Counted from the stretch's first letter, positions 34,121 to 43,366 are shown. The stretch: DNA of 64,000 bases from an uncultured Faecalibacterium sp. (GCA_900539945.1 UQDV01000010.1:7235-71234); one strand, 5' to 3'. The notes: a model not told the origin generated them from the letters alone. A program made the numbers and translations.

Positions 34121-36160
34121 ATGGCATATACCGACGATTGGGAATCCCTTATGAACGGCGTATTCGGCGCAGGCGGGCGCGTGAAATTTGGTTCCGGAGC
34201 TGCGCAGCCGGACACAAAGGCAAAGACCGGGGGCCTGCCGGACCTGAACGCGGCCCTTCTGGAGCAGCAGAAACAGCTGGACGAGCTGCTGAAAAAGCAG
34301 AATGCCCAGCTGAAAAAGCAGGATGCCGACACCCAGACGGCGCTGGAAAACAGCCGTCAGATGCTGCGGGACATGGAGAATGACGGCCTGCTGGCCAAAG
34401 GCACCGCCGACACGAAGCCGGAGCATCTGGGCAGCTTTGAAGGGCTGGCGACCGAGGTGAAAAAGACCGTGCTGGGGCAGGACGCCTTTGTGGACGGTGT
34501 GGTGCGGGCCATGCGGCGGCCCTTTGTTCTGGGCACCGAGGCCCCGGTGGCCCGCAACGTGATCCTGCTGAGCGGTGCGCCCGGCACCGGGCGGCACTTT
34601 GCGCTGGAGGAGACAGCCCGCATCATGGCGGCCCGCGGCCTGCTGCAGAGCGATAAGACCGCCGTGCTGGACCTGGCCCTGTACCCGGATGCCGGGTCCG
34701 AAAAGCTGTTTTTGCAGGACCTGTATGCCGCTCTGCACGCCCCCGGCGAGATCCTGATCTTTGAGCACTACGAGAGCTGCTACCCCGGCTTTTTAAAAAC
34801 CATCGCCGACCTTGCCACCAGGGGCAGCGCACCGCTGTCCAGCCGGTACCTGGTCAACAAGGAGGGCATTCTGGTGGATGCCGGTACCGCGCTGGCGCCC
34901 GGTGCGGTGAGCCGCATCGACCCCTGCGGAAAGTACCTGATCTTCTTCTCCCACAAGGGCCGGGAGGTGCTGGCCGACAAGTTCGGTGCGCCCTTTGTTT
35001 CGGCGGTGGGGGACGTGTGTACCACCACCGCCTTTGCACGGGAAGATCTGGCCGCTATGGCGGCGCAGGAGCTGAACGCGCTGGCCCAGAAGGTGCGCAC
35101 CCGGCTGGGGCTCACCCTTACTGCCGGGGCAGACGTGCGGGACTATGTGGCCGCCCAGTGCTCCAAGGAGAAGGGCGCGGCCGGTCTGAAGCTGTGCTGT
35201 GACCGCATCTTCCGCGCCCTGAGTGAATACTGCCTGCAGACCGATACGGCCCTTACCGGCACCGTGGCCCTGACTGCCGTGCCGGAGGGGCTGCAGTTTG
35301 CCCTGAACGGGGCCGCCCCGGCAGACCTGTTCAGCCTGCTGCCGACGGAGTACACCGGTGCTGTGGACGAGATCCGCGCCGAGCTGGACGCGCTGGTGGG
35401 CCTTGCCCCGGTCAAGGACTATGTGTTCGGTCTGGCAGACAACCTGCAGGTGCAGCAGCGCCGCGCCGCCGCCGGGTTCAAGACGGCCAGCCTGTCCATG
35501 CATATGATCTTCACCGGCAACCCCGGCACCGGCAAGACCACCATCGCCCGGCTGGTGGCAAAGTACCTCAAGGCCATCGGGGCGCTCAAGGGCGGCCAAC
35601 TGGTGGAGGTGAGCCGCGGCGACCTGGTGGGCCGCTACACCGGCCACACCGCCCCGCTGACCAACAGCGTCATCCAGAGTGCACTGGGCGGTGTGCTGTT
35701 CATCGACGAGGCCTACAGCCTGTACCGCGGCGAGCAGGACAGCTTCGGGCTGGAAGCCATCGACACCCTTGTGAAGGGCATGGAGGACCACCGCGACGAA
35801 CTGGTGGTGATCCTGGCCGGGTATACCAAAGAGATGGAAGTGTTCCTCACGGCCAACAGCGGCCTTGCCAGCCGCTTCCCGAACAAGGTGGAATTCCCGG
35901 ATTACACCGCCGACGAGCTGCTGGACATCACCACCGTGCTGGCCAAAGGCAAGGGCTACCGGCTGGACGAAAGCTGCACCTTCCCGCTGCTGGGCTACTA
36001 CAAGCGCCGTCAGGCGCTGGACAGCCGCACCGCCGGCAACGGCCGCCTTGCCCGCAACACGCTGGAAAAGGCCATCTTCAACCAGAGCCGCCGCCTTGTG
36101 GCAGAGCCCAACGCCCCGCTGGACCTGATCTTGCCCAGCGACCTGGAATTTGACGAATGA
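34121..36160 (+). CDS. Two-module AAA+ ATPase, CbbX/SpoVK-like C-terminal domain
   Basis: The 679-aa product starts with a Gln/Lys-rich coiled coil (about residues 45-90). The first AAA-like module (about 105-330) has a damaged Walker A, GAPGTGRHF, where Lys is replaced by Arg, and a non-standard Walker B, IFEHYE. The second module (about 425-679) is intact, with GNPGTGKTT, FIDEAYSL and SRFPNKVEFPDY, and resembles the CbbX/SpoVK group, whose members remodel proteins and act in sporulation or carbon fixation. The pairing suggests one regulatory and one active ring. Target unknown. Confidence 0.82.
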   Translation: MAYTDDWESLMNGVFGAGGRVKFGSGAAQPDTKAKTGGLPDLNAALLEQQKQLDELLKKQNAQLKKQDADTQTALENSRQMLRDMENDGLLAKGTADTKPEHLGSFEGLATEVKKTVLGQDAFVDGVVRAMRRPFVLGTEAPVARNVILLSGAPGTGRHFALEETARIMAARGLLQSDKTAVLDLALYPDAGSEKLFLQDLYAALHAPGEILIFEHYESCYPGFLKTIADLATRGSAPLSSRYLVNKEGILVDAGTALAPGAVSRIDPCGKYLIFFSHKGREVLADKFGAPFVSAVGDVCTTTAFAREDLAAMAAQELNALAQKVRTRLGLTLTAGADVRDYVAAQCSKEKGAAGLKLCCDRIFRALSEYCLQTDTALTGTVALTAVPEGLQFALNGAAPADLFSLLPTEYTGAVDEIRAELDALVGLAPVKDYVFGLADNLQVQQRRAAAGFKTASLSMHMIFTGNPGTGKTTIARLVAKYLKAIGALKGGQLVEVSRGDLVGRYTGHTAPLTNSVIQSALGGVLFIDEAYSLYRGEQDSFGLEAIDTLVKGMEDHRDELVVILAGYTKEMEVFLTANSGLASRFPNKVEFPDYTADELLDITTVLAKGKGYRLDESCTFPLLGYYKRRQALDSRTAGNGRLARNTLEKAIFNQSRRLVAEPNAPLDLILPSDLEFDE

Positions 36161-36181
36161 GAAAGAATTATTTATAACGAA

Positions 36182-36217
36182 CGAACCCCCGGCAGGCTGC
36201 GGCCTGCCGGGGGTTCG
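36182..36217. terminator. Hairpin between the AAA+ gene and the WYL regulator gene
   Basis: Perfect 16-bp stem CGAACCCCCGGCAGGC (36182-36197) with 36202-36217, loop TGCG. The genes are convergent. The T-run is poor on both sides, so termination strength is uncertain. Confidence 0.7.
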
Positions 36218-36228
36218 TTGATTCTGGA

Positions 36229-37185
36229 TCAGTTGTGCTGCTCGGCCAGCTCCTGCACCATGTCGTGCAGGCCCTGCCGTACTTCGGCGGGGGAGGTGAC
36301 CTCCACCTTGCCGCCAAAACCGCAGACCCAGCCGTAAAACTGGTCGCTCACGCAGACCGGGACATCAAAGTGGAAGTACCCGTCTGCTTCCGGCAAAAAG
36401 AGAGTGTCCTGCCCGAAGCGGTCCCGCATGGCGGCTTCCAGGTCGGCGGTGCAGCGCAGGGTCACCCGGTATTCCGGCCCGCCGAACATGTTGAAATGCT
36501 TGCGCAGATAGCTGGGCAGGTCGAAGGCGGCAAAGGCCTCCTTGCCCCGGCGGGGGCGGTCCAGCACCTTGACGTAGGACATGCGGTCCACCCGGTAGTT
36601 GCGGATGTTGGCGGGATCCTTTTCATCCTGGTAGGCGATGAGGTAGTAGCAGCCGCCCTCCCAGGCCAGCTGCCAGGGGCTGACCGTCCAGGTGCTGTTG
36701 TTCTTGTAGCGGAACTGCACCAGCCGCCCGGCGCTGATGGCCGTGTGCAGCGCGTCGATGCTGTACAGCAAGGTGCGGCTGTCGGCCTTGGGGCGGCCGT
36801 CTACATACACCTGACGCTGCAGCTGGGTGCCCTCGTACTCGGAGCACAGGGCCTCCAGCTTGCGGATGAGCTTTTTGCTGGTGCGTGCCGAGATGACCTT
36901 GCTGGCCTGCACAGCGTCCACCAGCAGCTTGAGCTCGGAAAGCTCGAAGGCACGGCTGGCCATCCAGTAGCCGCCGCCGCGCCCGCGCCGCAGCTGGATG
37001 TCGTAGCCCAGCGCGCACAGGGTGTCGATGTCGCTGTAGATGCTCTTGCGCTCGGCCAGAATGCCCTGCTGTTCCAGCAGTTCCACCAGCTGGGGCACGT
37101 TCAGCAGGTGGTTTTCGTCGGTTTTCTGCTCAAAGATGTGCAGCAATGCCAGGAGCTTGGTCTTTTGTCCTTCCTGCTTGGGCAT
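36229..37185 (-). CDS. WYL-domain transcriptional regulator
   Basis: The 318-aa product has an N-terminal winged helix (KTKLLALLHIFEQKTDENHLLNVPQLVELL, residues 8-80) and a central WYL ligand domain with WTVSPWQLAWEGGCYYLIAYQ and NYRVDRM. It ends in a WCX extension. WYL proteins bind small ligands or nucleic acids and regulate diverse genes. It is the last gene of the aromatic amino acid cluster, 20 bp after tyrA, so it may be co-transcribed and could regulate it; that link is inferred. Confidence 0.85.
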   Translation of the reverse strand: MPKQEGQKTKLLALLHIFEQKTDENHLLNVPQLVELLEQQGILAERKSIYSDIDTLCALGYDIQLRRGRGGGYWMASRAFELSELKLLVDAVQASKVISARTSKKLIRKLEALCSEYEGTQLQRQVYVDGRPKADSRTLLYSIDALHTAISAGRLVQFRYKNNSTWTVSPWQLAWEGGCYYLIAYQDEKDPANIRNYRVDRMSYVKVLDRPRRGKEAFAAFDLPSYLRKHFNMFGGPEYRVTLRCTADLEAAMRDRFGQDTLFLPEADGYFHFDVPVCVSDQFYGWVCGFGGKVEVTSPAEVRQGLHDMVQELAEQHN

Positions 37186-37205
37186 GGCGGAATACCTCCC
37201 TTGTT

Positions 37206-38066
37206 TTACGGCAGCTTTTTGTCAAAGGCAGCGCGGCGCTGGGTGGACAGGCGGAACATCTCTTCCAGCTTGTCCCGGTCGTCGGCCACGAGGGCGTTGC
37301 GCATTTCGCGCAGGGCCGCATCGAACTGGTCGATCTCGCTGATCAGGTTTTCCTTGTTCCACAGGAACAGTTCCGCCCACATTTTGTCGTTGATGCGGGC
37401 AATGCGGGTCAGATCCCGGAAGGAGTCACCGGTGTACTCGCACAGCGAGGTGTTGTCGTTGGCGCACATCAGGCTCACGGCGATGGCGTGGCACAGCTGG
37501 CTGACGTAGCCGATCATTTTGTCGTGCTCCTGCACGGTCAGGGTGCAGATGTGCTTGAAGCCCAGCACTTCTGCCAGCTCCTTTGCCCACTGGATGGCCT
37601 CCGGGGTGTTCTTGTCGGTGGGGGTGATGATGAAGTTGGCCGGGGCAAAGTTCACCTCGGCAGCGTGCTCCACGCTGGAGGTCTCACGGCCTGCCATGGG
37701 GTGGCTGGCAATGAACTCCACCCCTGCCGGGCACATGGCCTGTACCGGCTCCACAAGGCCGGTCTTGACGCCGGACACATCCGTGAAGATGCAGCCGGGC
37801 TTGAGGAGCGGGCCGTAGGCTTTGAACCATTCCAGCAGGGCCGTGGGGTACAGGCCAAAGATGATGTGGTCGGCCTGCTGCACCAGATCTTCAAAATCAT
37901 GGGTCTTGCCGCTGGCAATGTAGCCGTGGTCGAGGGCATATTGCAGGTGCCCCTCGCTGCGGTTGATGCCGTCCACATGGAAACCGGCTTTGGTCAGCTC
38001 CAGGGCATACTTGCCGCCCAGCAGACCAAGACCCACCACGAGATAACGTTTTGTTTTGTCAAGCAT
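37206..38066 (-). CDS. tyrA: Prephenate dehydrogenase
   Basis: The 286-aa product has the NAD(P) motif GLGLLGGKYALELT at the start, ASHPMAGRETSSVEHA near residue 147 and a helical C-terminal half. It converts prephenate to 4-hydroxyphenylpyruvate for tyrosine. There is no ACT domain, so feedback control by tyrosine would act on the core or elsewhere. The start overlaps the end of aroA by eight bases, which suggests coupled translation. Confidence 0.92.
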   Translation of the reverse strand: MLDKTKRYLVVGLGLLGGKYALELTKAGFHVDGINRSEGHLQYALDHGYIASGKTHDFEDLVQQADHIIFGLYPTALLEWFKAYGPLLKPGCIFTDVSGVKTGLVEPVQAMCPAGVEFIASHPMAGRETSSVEHAAEVNFAPANFIITPTDKNTPEAIQWAKELAEVLGFKHICTLTVQEHDKMIGYVSQLCHAIAVSLMCANDNTSLCEYTGDSFRDLTRIARINDKMWAELFLWNKENLISEIDQFDAALREMRNALVADDRDKLEEMFRLSTQRRAAFDKKLP

Positions 38067-39330
38067 ATTCTACCTCCACACCCAAAGGCCGGATGGCTGC
38101 AAAGAAATTCGGCCAGCTCTTCTGGATGGCTTCGGCGTCATCCACAGTCAGGGGCAGCCCGGCGGCTGCGCTCAGCACCGCAAGGCTCATGACCACCCGG
38201 TGGTCGTTGTGCCCGTGCAGAATGCCTTCCGGCGCGTGCAGATGCTCGGCGCAGCCGTGCACCGTGATGGTGCCGCCCTCGCTTTCCAGCACGCCGCCGC
38301 AGGCCCGCAGCTCGGCTTCCATGGCGGCGATGCGGTCGCTCTCCTTCAGGCGCAGGCGCTCGGCGTTGCGGATGACGGTGGTGCCCTCACACAGCAGGCC
38401 CAGCACCATGAGCACAGGGCCAAGGTCCGGGCAGTCGGCCAGGTCGATGTCCACCCCGTGCAGGGGCGCCTTTGCAAAGGTGACGGTGTCCCCCTCACGG
38501 GTGAACTGTGCGCCGCACCGGCGCAGGATATCCAGAATGACCGCGTCGCCCTGCAGGGTGTCCGGGGAAAGGCCGGTGACGGTCACCCCGCCGCACACGG
38601 CACCCAGCACCGCCGGGAAGGCCGCCTGACTGTAGTCGCCCTCTACGGCGTGATCGCAGGGGTGATAGTGCTGGCGGCCCGGCAGGGCCAGCGTATTCCC
38701 ATCCAGCCAGCGGCTGGTCACCCCAAAGGCGGCCTGCACCGCGCGGGTCATGTCGATGTAGCTGCGGCTCTCCACCGGCGGGATGAGGTGCAGGGTGCTG
38801 TCGCCGTCCAGCAGGGGCAGGGCGAACAACAGCCCGCTGATGAACTGGCTGGACACATTGCCCGCCAGCCGGTATTCCCCCGGTGTGAGGGCACCGGCCA
38901 CGGTCAGACCGGCAGAGGTCTGTTCAAACCGTAGATCCTGCTCCCGGTACAACGTTTCGTAGACCGACTGGGGCCGCTCCATGAGCCGCCCGCGGCCGGT
39001 AAAGGTCACTTCCTGCCCGGTGAGGCTGGCAATGGGGATGAGGAACCGCAGGGTGCTGCCGCTCTCGCAGCAGTCCACCGGGGCAGTGAGGGGGGCAAAC
39101 CGGCCCAGCCCTTCCACCACGGCATCTGCGGGGCCGGTGGTCACCCGGGCACACAGCTGGCCTGCGGCGGCCAGCGTGGCGGAGATGTCCTTACTGAATT
39201 CCAGATTTGTGATGTGGGAGCTGCCTGTGGCCAGCGCCGCACACAGCACGGCCCGGTGGGCCATGCTCTTGCTGGGCGGGGCTGTGATGCTCCCGCCGAT
39301 GGGGCGGGAAGAATGAATGGTTACCAGCAT
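38059..39330 (-). CDS. aroA: 3-phosphoshikimate 1-carboxyvinyltransferase (EPSP synthase)
   Basis: The 423-aa product has the family blocks PPSKSMAHRAVLCAALA at the N-terminus, ESGSTLRFLIPI near residue 92, and C-terminal RLRLKESDRI and HNDHRVVMSLAV. It joins shikimate-3-phosphate and PEP, the sixth step to chorismate and the glyphosate target. It lies between aroF (6-bp gap) and tyrA (overlap). Confidence 0.96.
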   Translation of the reverse strand: MLVTIHSSRPIGGSITAPPSKSMAHRAVLCAALATGSSHITNLEFSKDISATLAAAGQLCARVTTGPADAVVEGLGRFAPLTAPVDCCESGSTLRFLIPIASLTGQEVTFTGRGRLMERPQSVYETLYREQDLRFEQTSAGLTVAGALTPGEYRLAGNVSSQFISGLLFALPLLDGDSTLHLIPPVESRSYIDMTRAVQAAFGVTSRWLDGNTLALPGRQHYHPCDHAVEGDYSQAAFPAVLGAVCGGVTVTGLSPDTLQGDAVILDILRRCGAQFTREGDTVTFAKAPLHGVDIDLADCPDLGPVLMVLGLLCEGTTVIRNAERLRLKESDRIAAMEAELRACGGVLESEGGTITVHGCAEHLHAPEGILHGHNDHRVVMSLAVLSAAAGLPLTVDDAEAIQKSWPNFFAAIRPLGVEVEYA

Positions 39331-39336
39331 AGGCCG

Positions 39337-40353
39337 TTACATATCGCGGCCGATGGCCCATGCCACCTGGCGGCACTTGGCCATGGCCTGTGCAAAGGCG
39401 TCCGGGGTCAGGCACTGGGCACCGTCGCTCCAGGCGTGGCGGGGGTCATAGTGCACCTCCACCTCCAGACCGTCGGCACCGGCGGCCACAGCGGCGATCA
39501 TCATGGGTTCCACGAGGTTTGCCTTGCCGGTGGCGTGGCTGGGGTCCACGATGACGGGCAGGTGGGTCTTTTCGTGGATGAGGGGCACGGCAGACAGGTC
39601 CAGCGTGTTGCGGGTGTACTTTTCAAAGGTGCGGATGCCGCGCTCGCACAGGATGACCTGCTCGTTGCCGCCTGCCATGATGTACTCGGCGCTCATGATC
39701 CACTCCTCGATGGTGTTGCACAGGCCGCGCTTGAGCAGCACGGGCTTGTGCATCTTGCCCACGGCCTTGAGCAGCTGGAAGTTCTGCATGTTGCGGGCAC
39801 CGATCTGCACCACGTCCACATACTCCTCAAACTCCGGGATGCGGTCCTCGCTCATCAGCTCGGACACGATGGGCAGGCCGGTGGCCTCGCGGGCCTTGAC
39901 CATGTCCAGGATGCCCTCGGTCTCCAGACCCTGGAAGGAGTAGGGAGAGGTACGGGGCTTGTAGGCACCGCCGCGGAACAGGGCCGCGCCGCCGGCCTTG
40001 ACGCTCTGTGCGATGCGCAGAGCCTGCTCGGCACCCTCGATGCTGCAGGGGCCTGCCATGACGGCAATCTTTTCCTTGCCGCCGATCTTCACGCCGCCGC
40101 AGTCAATGACCGAATCGGCGGGGTGGAACAGGCGGTTGGCGCGCTTGTACGGGGCAGACACGCGGGTGACGTTGTCGATCCAGGGGTTGGCCAGCACGTC
40201 CCCCTCGTCGATCTTGGTGGTGTCGCCCACCAGACCGAACACGTTGTAGTCCTTGCCGGTGATCAGGGTCACGTCCAGACCCTGATGCTCGAACTTGTCA
40301 ACGATCTTTTCCAGTTCTTCCTTCGGGGTGCCTTTCTTGGTGGAGATGATCAT
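39337..40353 (-). CDS. aroF: 3-deoxy-7-phosphoheptulonate synthase (type I beta)
   Basis: The 338-aa product has an N-terminal ferredoxin-like regulatory domain (residues 1-70) and a TIM barrel with AVMAGPCSIEG near residue 105, KPRTSPYSFQG, QIGARNMQNFQLL and DPSHATGKANLV. It condenses PEP and erythrose-4-phosphate, the entry step of the shikimate pathway. The N-terminal domain is typical of feedback-controlled enzymes. The gene is separated from aroQ by a palindromic repeat. AAAGGAA precedes the ATG. Confidence 0.95.
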   Translation of the reverse strand: MIISTKKGTPKEELEKIVDKFEHQGLDVTLITGKDYNVFGLVGDTTKIDEGDVLANPWIDNVTRVSAPYKRANRLFHPADSVIDCGGVKIGGKEKIAVMAGPCSIEGAEQALRIAQSVKAGGAALFRGGAYKPRTSPYSFQGLETEGILDMVKAREATGLPIVSELMSEDRIPEFEEYVDVVQIGARNMQNFQLLKAVGKMHKPVLLKRGLCNTIEEWIMSAEYIMAGGNEQVILCERGIRTFEKYTRNTLDLSAVPLIHEKTHLPVIVDPSHATGKANLVEPMMIAAVAAGADGLEVEVHYDPRHAWSDGAQCLTPDAFAQAMAKCRQVAWAIGRDM

Positions 40354-40378
40354 GGTTTATGGTTCCTTTCTGGTTTTA

Positions 40379-40502
40379 GAAAACCCTCTCCGTCATCGCT
40401 GCGGATGCCACCTCCCCCGAAGGGGAAGGTTTTATAGCGTGCCCGGGGCAGAACAGCTCCCCCCCTCGGGGGAGCTGTCGCCGCAGGCGACTGAGAGGGT
40501 TC
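40379..40502. repeat. Dispersed palindromic element, copy 3, inside the aromatic operon
   Basis: The element is about 124 bp with outer arms AACCCTCTCCGTC and GACTGAGAGGGTT (one mismatch) and inner hairpins (ATCGC/GCGGAT; CCTCCCCC/GGGGAAGG; CAGCTCCCCC/GGGGGAGCTG; TCGCC/GGCGA). It fills the gap between aroQ and aroF and could lower read-through or set mRNA stability within the operon. Confidence 0.82.
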
Positions 40503-40507
40503 GTTTT

Positions 40508-40972
40508 TCACATCACGATATGGGCTTGGGGGGAGCCGTCCAGGCGCAGCAGCTGGGCCAGATAGGCACAGGCGTGCAGGTAACCCTGGGGTCCCTGGCC
40601 GATGAAATGTCCCTGACAGCCAAAGGACACCACGTCCGTTTTGCGGAAGGGCTCCCGCTCGTCCGGGGCGGTGAGCAGCACTTCCACGGCAGGCACACCG
40701 CACAGCCGCAGCGCGTCCAGAATGGCCACGCTGGTGTGGGCGTAGCCGCCGGGGTTGAGCACGATGCCGTCCACCCGCCCGGCGGCGGCCTGGATCTCGT
40801 CGATCAGGTCGCCCTCGTGGTTGGTCTGGCACACGTCGGTCTCAATGCCCATCTGGTCGCAGCCGGACTGCACATAGTCCATCATGCCGTTGTAGTCCAG
40901 CTCACCGGGCATGCCCGGCTCCGAGTAGCGCTGCAGGTTGACGTTGGGCCCGTTAAGAATCAAAAATTTCAT
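40508..40972 (-). CDS. aroQ: 3-dehydroquinate dehydratase, type II
   Basis: The 154-aa product has the type II signature LNGPNVNLQ at the start, NHEGDLIDEI, NPGGYAHTSVA and EREPFRKTDVVS. It dehydrates 3-dehydroquinate in the third step of the pathway. The usual NPGAYTHTS is NPGGYAHTS here. ATG 40972 is chosen over an upstream in-frame start at 41002 because family members begin just before LNGPN. It overlaps the end of the aroE-aroK gene by 20 bases. Confidence 0.93.
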   Translation of the reverse strand: MKFLILNGPNVNLQRYSEPGMPGELDYNGMMDYVQSGCDQMGIETDVCQTNHEGDLIDEIQAAAGRVDGIVLNPGGYAHTSVAILDALRLCGVPAVEVLLTAPDEREPFRKTDVVSFGCQGHFIGQGPQGYLHACAYLAQLLRLDGSPQAHIVM

Positions 40973-42215
40973 CCAAAGCCTCCATGGCGGCCCGCAGAGC
41001 ATCCTCCAGCGTGCCGGTATTGGGCACCACCGCGTCAGCGGCGGCCCGGTACAGCGGGCGGCGCTGGGCCTCCATGGTGCGCAGCGCCTCCATGCTGGAG
41101 GAGAGCGGGCGGCTGCCGCCCACGGCCAGTGCTTCCACCGGTCGGTCGATGAACAGCACCACGCCGTTCTGATGCAGGGCCCGCAGATTTTCGGGCCGCT
41201 TCACCACGCCGCCGCCGCAGGACAGCAGCTGGCGGTTCTCCTTGCCGAAGCGGGTGGTCTGCTCGGTCTCTTTTGCACGGAAGCCGTCCTCGCCCTCGGC
41301 GGCAAAGATGTCCGGGATGCTGCGCCCGTCGGCCTTGACGATCGCGTCGTCCAGGTCCACGAAGGTGCGGCCCAGCCGCTTTGCCAGCAGTTTGCCCAGC
41401 GTGGTCTTGCCGGAAGAAGGCATGCCGATGAGGGCAATGTTCAGCGTGTCCCGGCGCAGGGCCGCCGTGATGCGCCGGATCTCGGCGGGGGCGTCCTCGA
41501 ATTTGCGGTCCAGGAAATATTCGGCCGCATACACGGCCTGTGCTACCAGCATCTCCAGACCGCCTACGGCCACCGGAACCCCGGCTTCTTCGGCCCGGAG
41601 GATGAGTTCCGTTTTGTCGGGATTGTATACCACGTCCACTACGGCTTCCAGCCCGGGCATGGCGGCCACATCCAGATTGCACACCCCCACATTGGGGTAC
41701 ATGCCGGCGGGCGTGGTGTTGATGACGATCTGTGCACCACTGCGCACGGCTTCTGCATAGCTCAGCTCGCCCGTTTCCGGGTCCGGATGGCGGCTGACCG
41801 TGAGCACCTTTGCGGCACCCTTGTCCCGCGCCACGGCGCTGGTGGTGTTGTGGGTGCCGCCGGTGCCAAGGATGAGCACCGTCCGGCCTGCAAAGTCCAC
41901 GCCGCGGGCGTCGCACAGGTGGGCAAAGCCGAGGTAATCGGTGTTGTACCCGTACAGCAGGCCGTTCTTGTTCACCACGGTGTTCACGGCCCCGATGGCC
42001 TTGGCCCGGGGGTCGATGTAGGAGCAGTATTCCATGACCAGTCTCTTGTAGGGGATGGTCACGTTGATGGCCCGGAACTGCCGCTTGGTCAGAAAGGCAC
42101 GGGCCTCTTCCTCGGTGGGCAGGGGGCACAGGTCGTATTTGTAGCCGCAGAGCATCTCGTGGATGATCTTGGAGTAGGAGTGGCCGAGCCTTGCCCCGAT
42201 AAGTCCGTATTCCAT
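40953..42215 (-). CDS. Bifunctional shikimate dehydrogenase / shikimate kinase (fusion)
   Basis: The 420-aa product has two enzymes in one chain. Residues 1 to about 255 are AroE: IGARLGHSYSKIIHE, NVTIPYK with the catalytic Lys, GAVNTVV and LGTGGTHNTT for NADP. Residues about 262-420 are shikimate kinase: IGMPSSGKTTLGKLLA (Walker A), DLDDAIV and SCGGGVV. It thus catalyses two consecutive steps, dehydroshikimate to shikimate to shikimate-3-phosphate. There is no separate aroK in the cluster. It is between aroC (1-bp gap) and aroQ (overlap). Confidence 0.94.
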   Translation of the reverse strand: MEYGLIGARLGHSYSKIIHEMLCGYKYDLCPLPTEEEARAFLTKRQFRAINVTIPYKRLVMEYCSYIDPRAKAIGAVNTVVNKNGLLYGYNTDYLGFAHLCDARGVDFAGRTVLILGTGGTHNTTSAVARDKGAAKVLTVSRHPDPETGELSYAEAVRSGAQIVINTTPAGMYPNVGVCNLDVAAMPGLEAVVDVVYNPDKTELILRAEEAGVPVAVGGLEMLVAQAVYAAEYFLDRKFEDAPAEIRRITAALRRDTLNIALIGMPSSGKTTLGKLLAKRLGRTFVDLDDAIVKADGRSIPDIFAAEGEDGFRAKETEQTTRFGKENRQLLSCGGGVVKRPENLRALHQNGVVLFIDRPVEALAVGGSRPLSSSMEALRTMEAQRRPLYRAAADAVVPNTGTLEDALRAAMEALDEIFDS

Positions 42216-42216
42216 A

Positions 42217-43362
42217 TCAGTCGTCCTCCTTGCGGAAGCTGGTGGGGTGGGTCATCCAGGCTTCGCCGTAGCGGGCCGTGAGCAGGTCGGCCACCGCCAG
42301 TGCGGCGGAGCAGGTCTGCACGATGGCGGCCCGGGGCACGATGCAGGGGTCGTGACGGCCCTGAATGGACAGCTCGGCGTTCTTTTTGGCGAGGTAATCC
42401 ACGGTGTCCTGCTGCTTGTAGATGCTGGGAGTGGGCTTGACCACCGTGCGGAACACCACGGGCATGCCGTTGGCGATGCCGCCGTTGATGCCGGCATTGT
42501 GGTTGCTGGCGGTGACCACGGCCCCCTCCGGCGTCATGCGGAAGGCGTCGTTGGCCTCGGAACCCCGCAGCCCGGCAAAGCTGAACCCGGTGCCGAACTC
42601 GATGCCCTTGACGGCGGGGATGGAGAAGGCCAGATGGGCGATCTTGCTTTCCACGCTGTCAAAGTACGGCTCACCGATCCCGGCGGGCAGGCCGAGGATG
42701 GCGGTCTCCAGCAGGCCGCCCACACTGTCGCCGTCAGCCCCGGCGGCGCGGATGGCAGCCTTCATGGGCTCTTCCACGGCGGGGTCCAGCACGGCAAAGC
42801 CCTCCGGTTTGTCGGCCAGGGCTTCCACCTGTGCGGCCAGCGCAGCGGCATCGTCCAGCGCAAAGCGGGTGTCGGAGATGCCTGCACAGGCGGCGATATG
42901 GGTGGAGATGTCGATACCGGCCCGGCTCAGCGCACCCAGCACGACGGCACCGCCGGCCACGAGGGCAGCGGTGACCCGGCCGGAAAAGTGCCCGCCGCCC
43001 CGCGCATCCTGAAACCCGTGGTACTTGGCATAGGCGGTGTAATCGGCGTGGCCGGGGCGCAGCAGGTCGGCGGTCTTGGCGTAATCGGCGCTGCGGGTGT
43101 TCTGGTTTTCCACCATCAGCGCAATGGCGGTGCCGGTGGTGCAGCCGTTCACTACGCCGGACAAAAACTGCACGGCGTCTGCCTCGGTGCGGGGAGTGGA
43201 CAGGCCGTCGCCCCGGGCGCGGCGTTTGTCCATGCAGGCGGCCACAAAGGCTTCGTCCACCGGGACCCCGGCGGCCATGCCGTCCAGCACGGCTCCGATG
43301 GCCCGACCGTGGCTTTCGCCGAAAATGGTCAGCGAAAGGTCGCTGCCAAAGGTATTTTTCAT
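42217..43362 (-). CDS. aroC: Chorismate synthase
   Basis: The 381-aa FMN-dependent enzyme has GESHGRAIGAVLDGMAAG at the start, RPGHADYTAYAKYHGFQDARGGGHFSGR near residue 105 and GIGEPYFDSVESKIAHLAF near residue 215. It makes chorismate from EPSP, the last common step. It lies four bases after aroB and one before the aroEK fusion. Confidence 0.96.
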   Translation of the reverse strand: MKNTFGSDLSLTIFGESHGRAIGAVLDGMAAGVPVDEAFVAACMDKRRARGDGLSTPRTEADAVQFLSGVVNGCTTGTAIALMVENQNTRSADYAKTADLLRPGHADYTAYAKYHGFQDARGGGHFSGRVTAALVAGGAVVLGALSRAGIDISTHIAACAGISDTRFALDDAAALAAQVEALADKPEGFAVLDPAVEEPMKAAIRAAGADGDSVGGLLETAILGLPAGIGEPYFDSVESKIAHLAFSIPAVKGIEFGTGFSFAGLRGSEANDAFRMTPEGAVVTASNHNAGINGGIANGMPVVFRTVVKPTPSIYKQQDTVDYLAKKNAELSIQGRHDPCIVPRAAIVQTCSAALAVADLLTARYGEAWMTHPTSFRKEDD

Positions 43363-43366
43363 GGTG

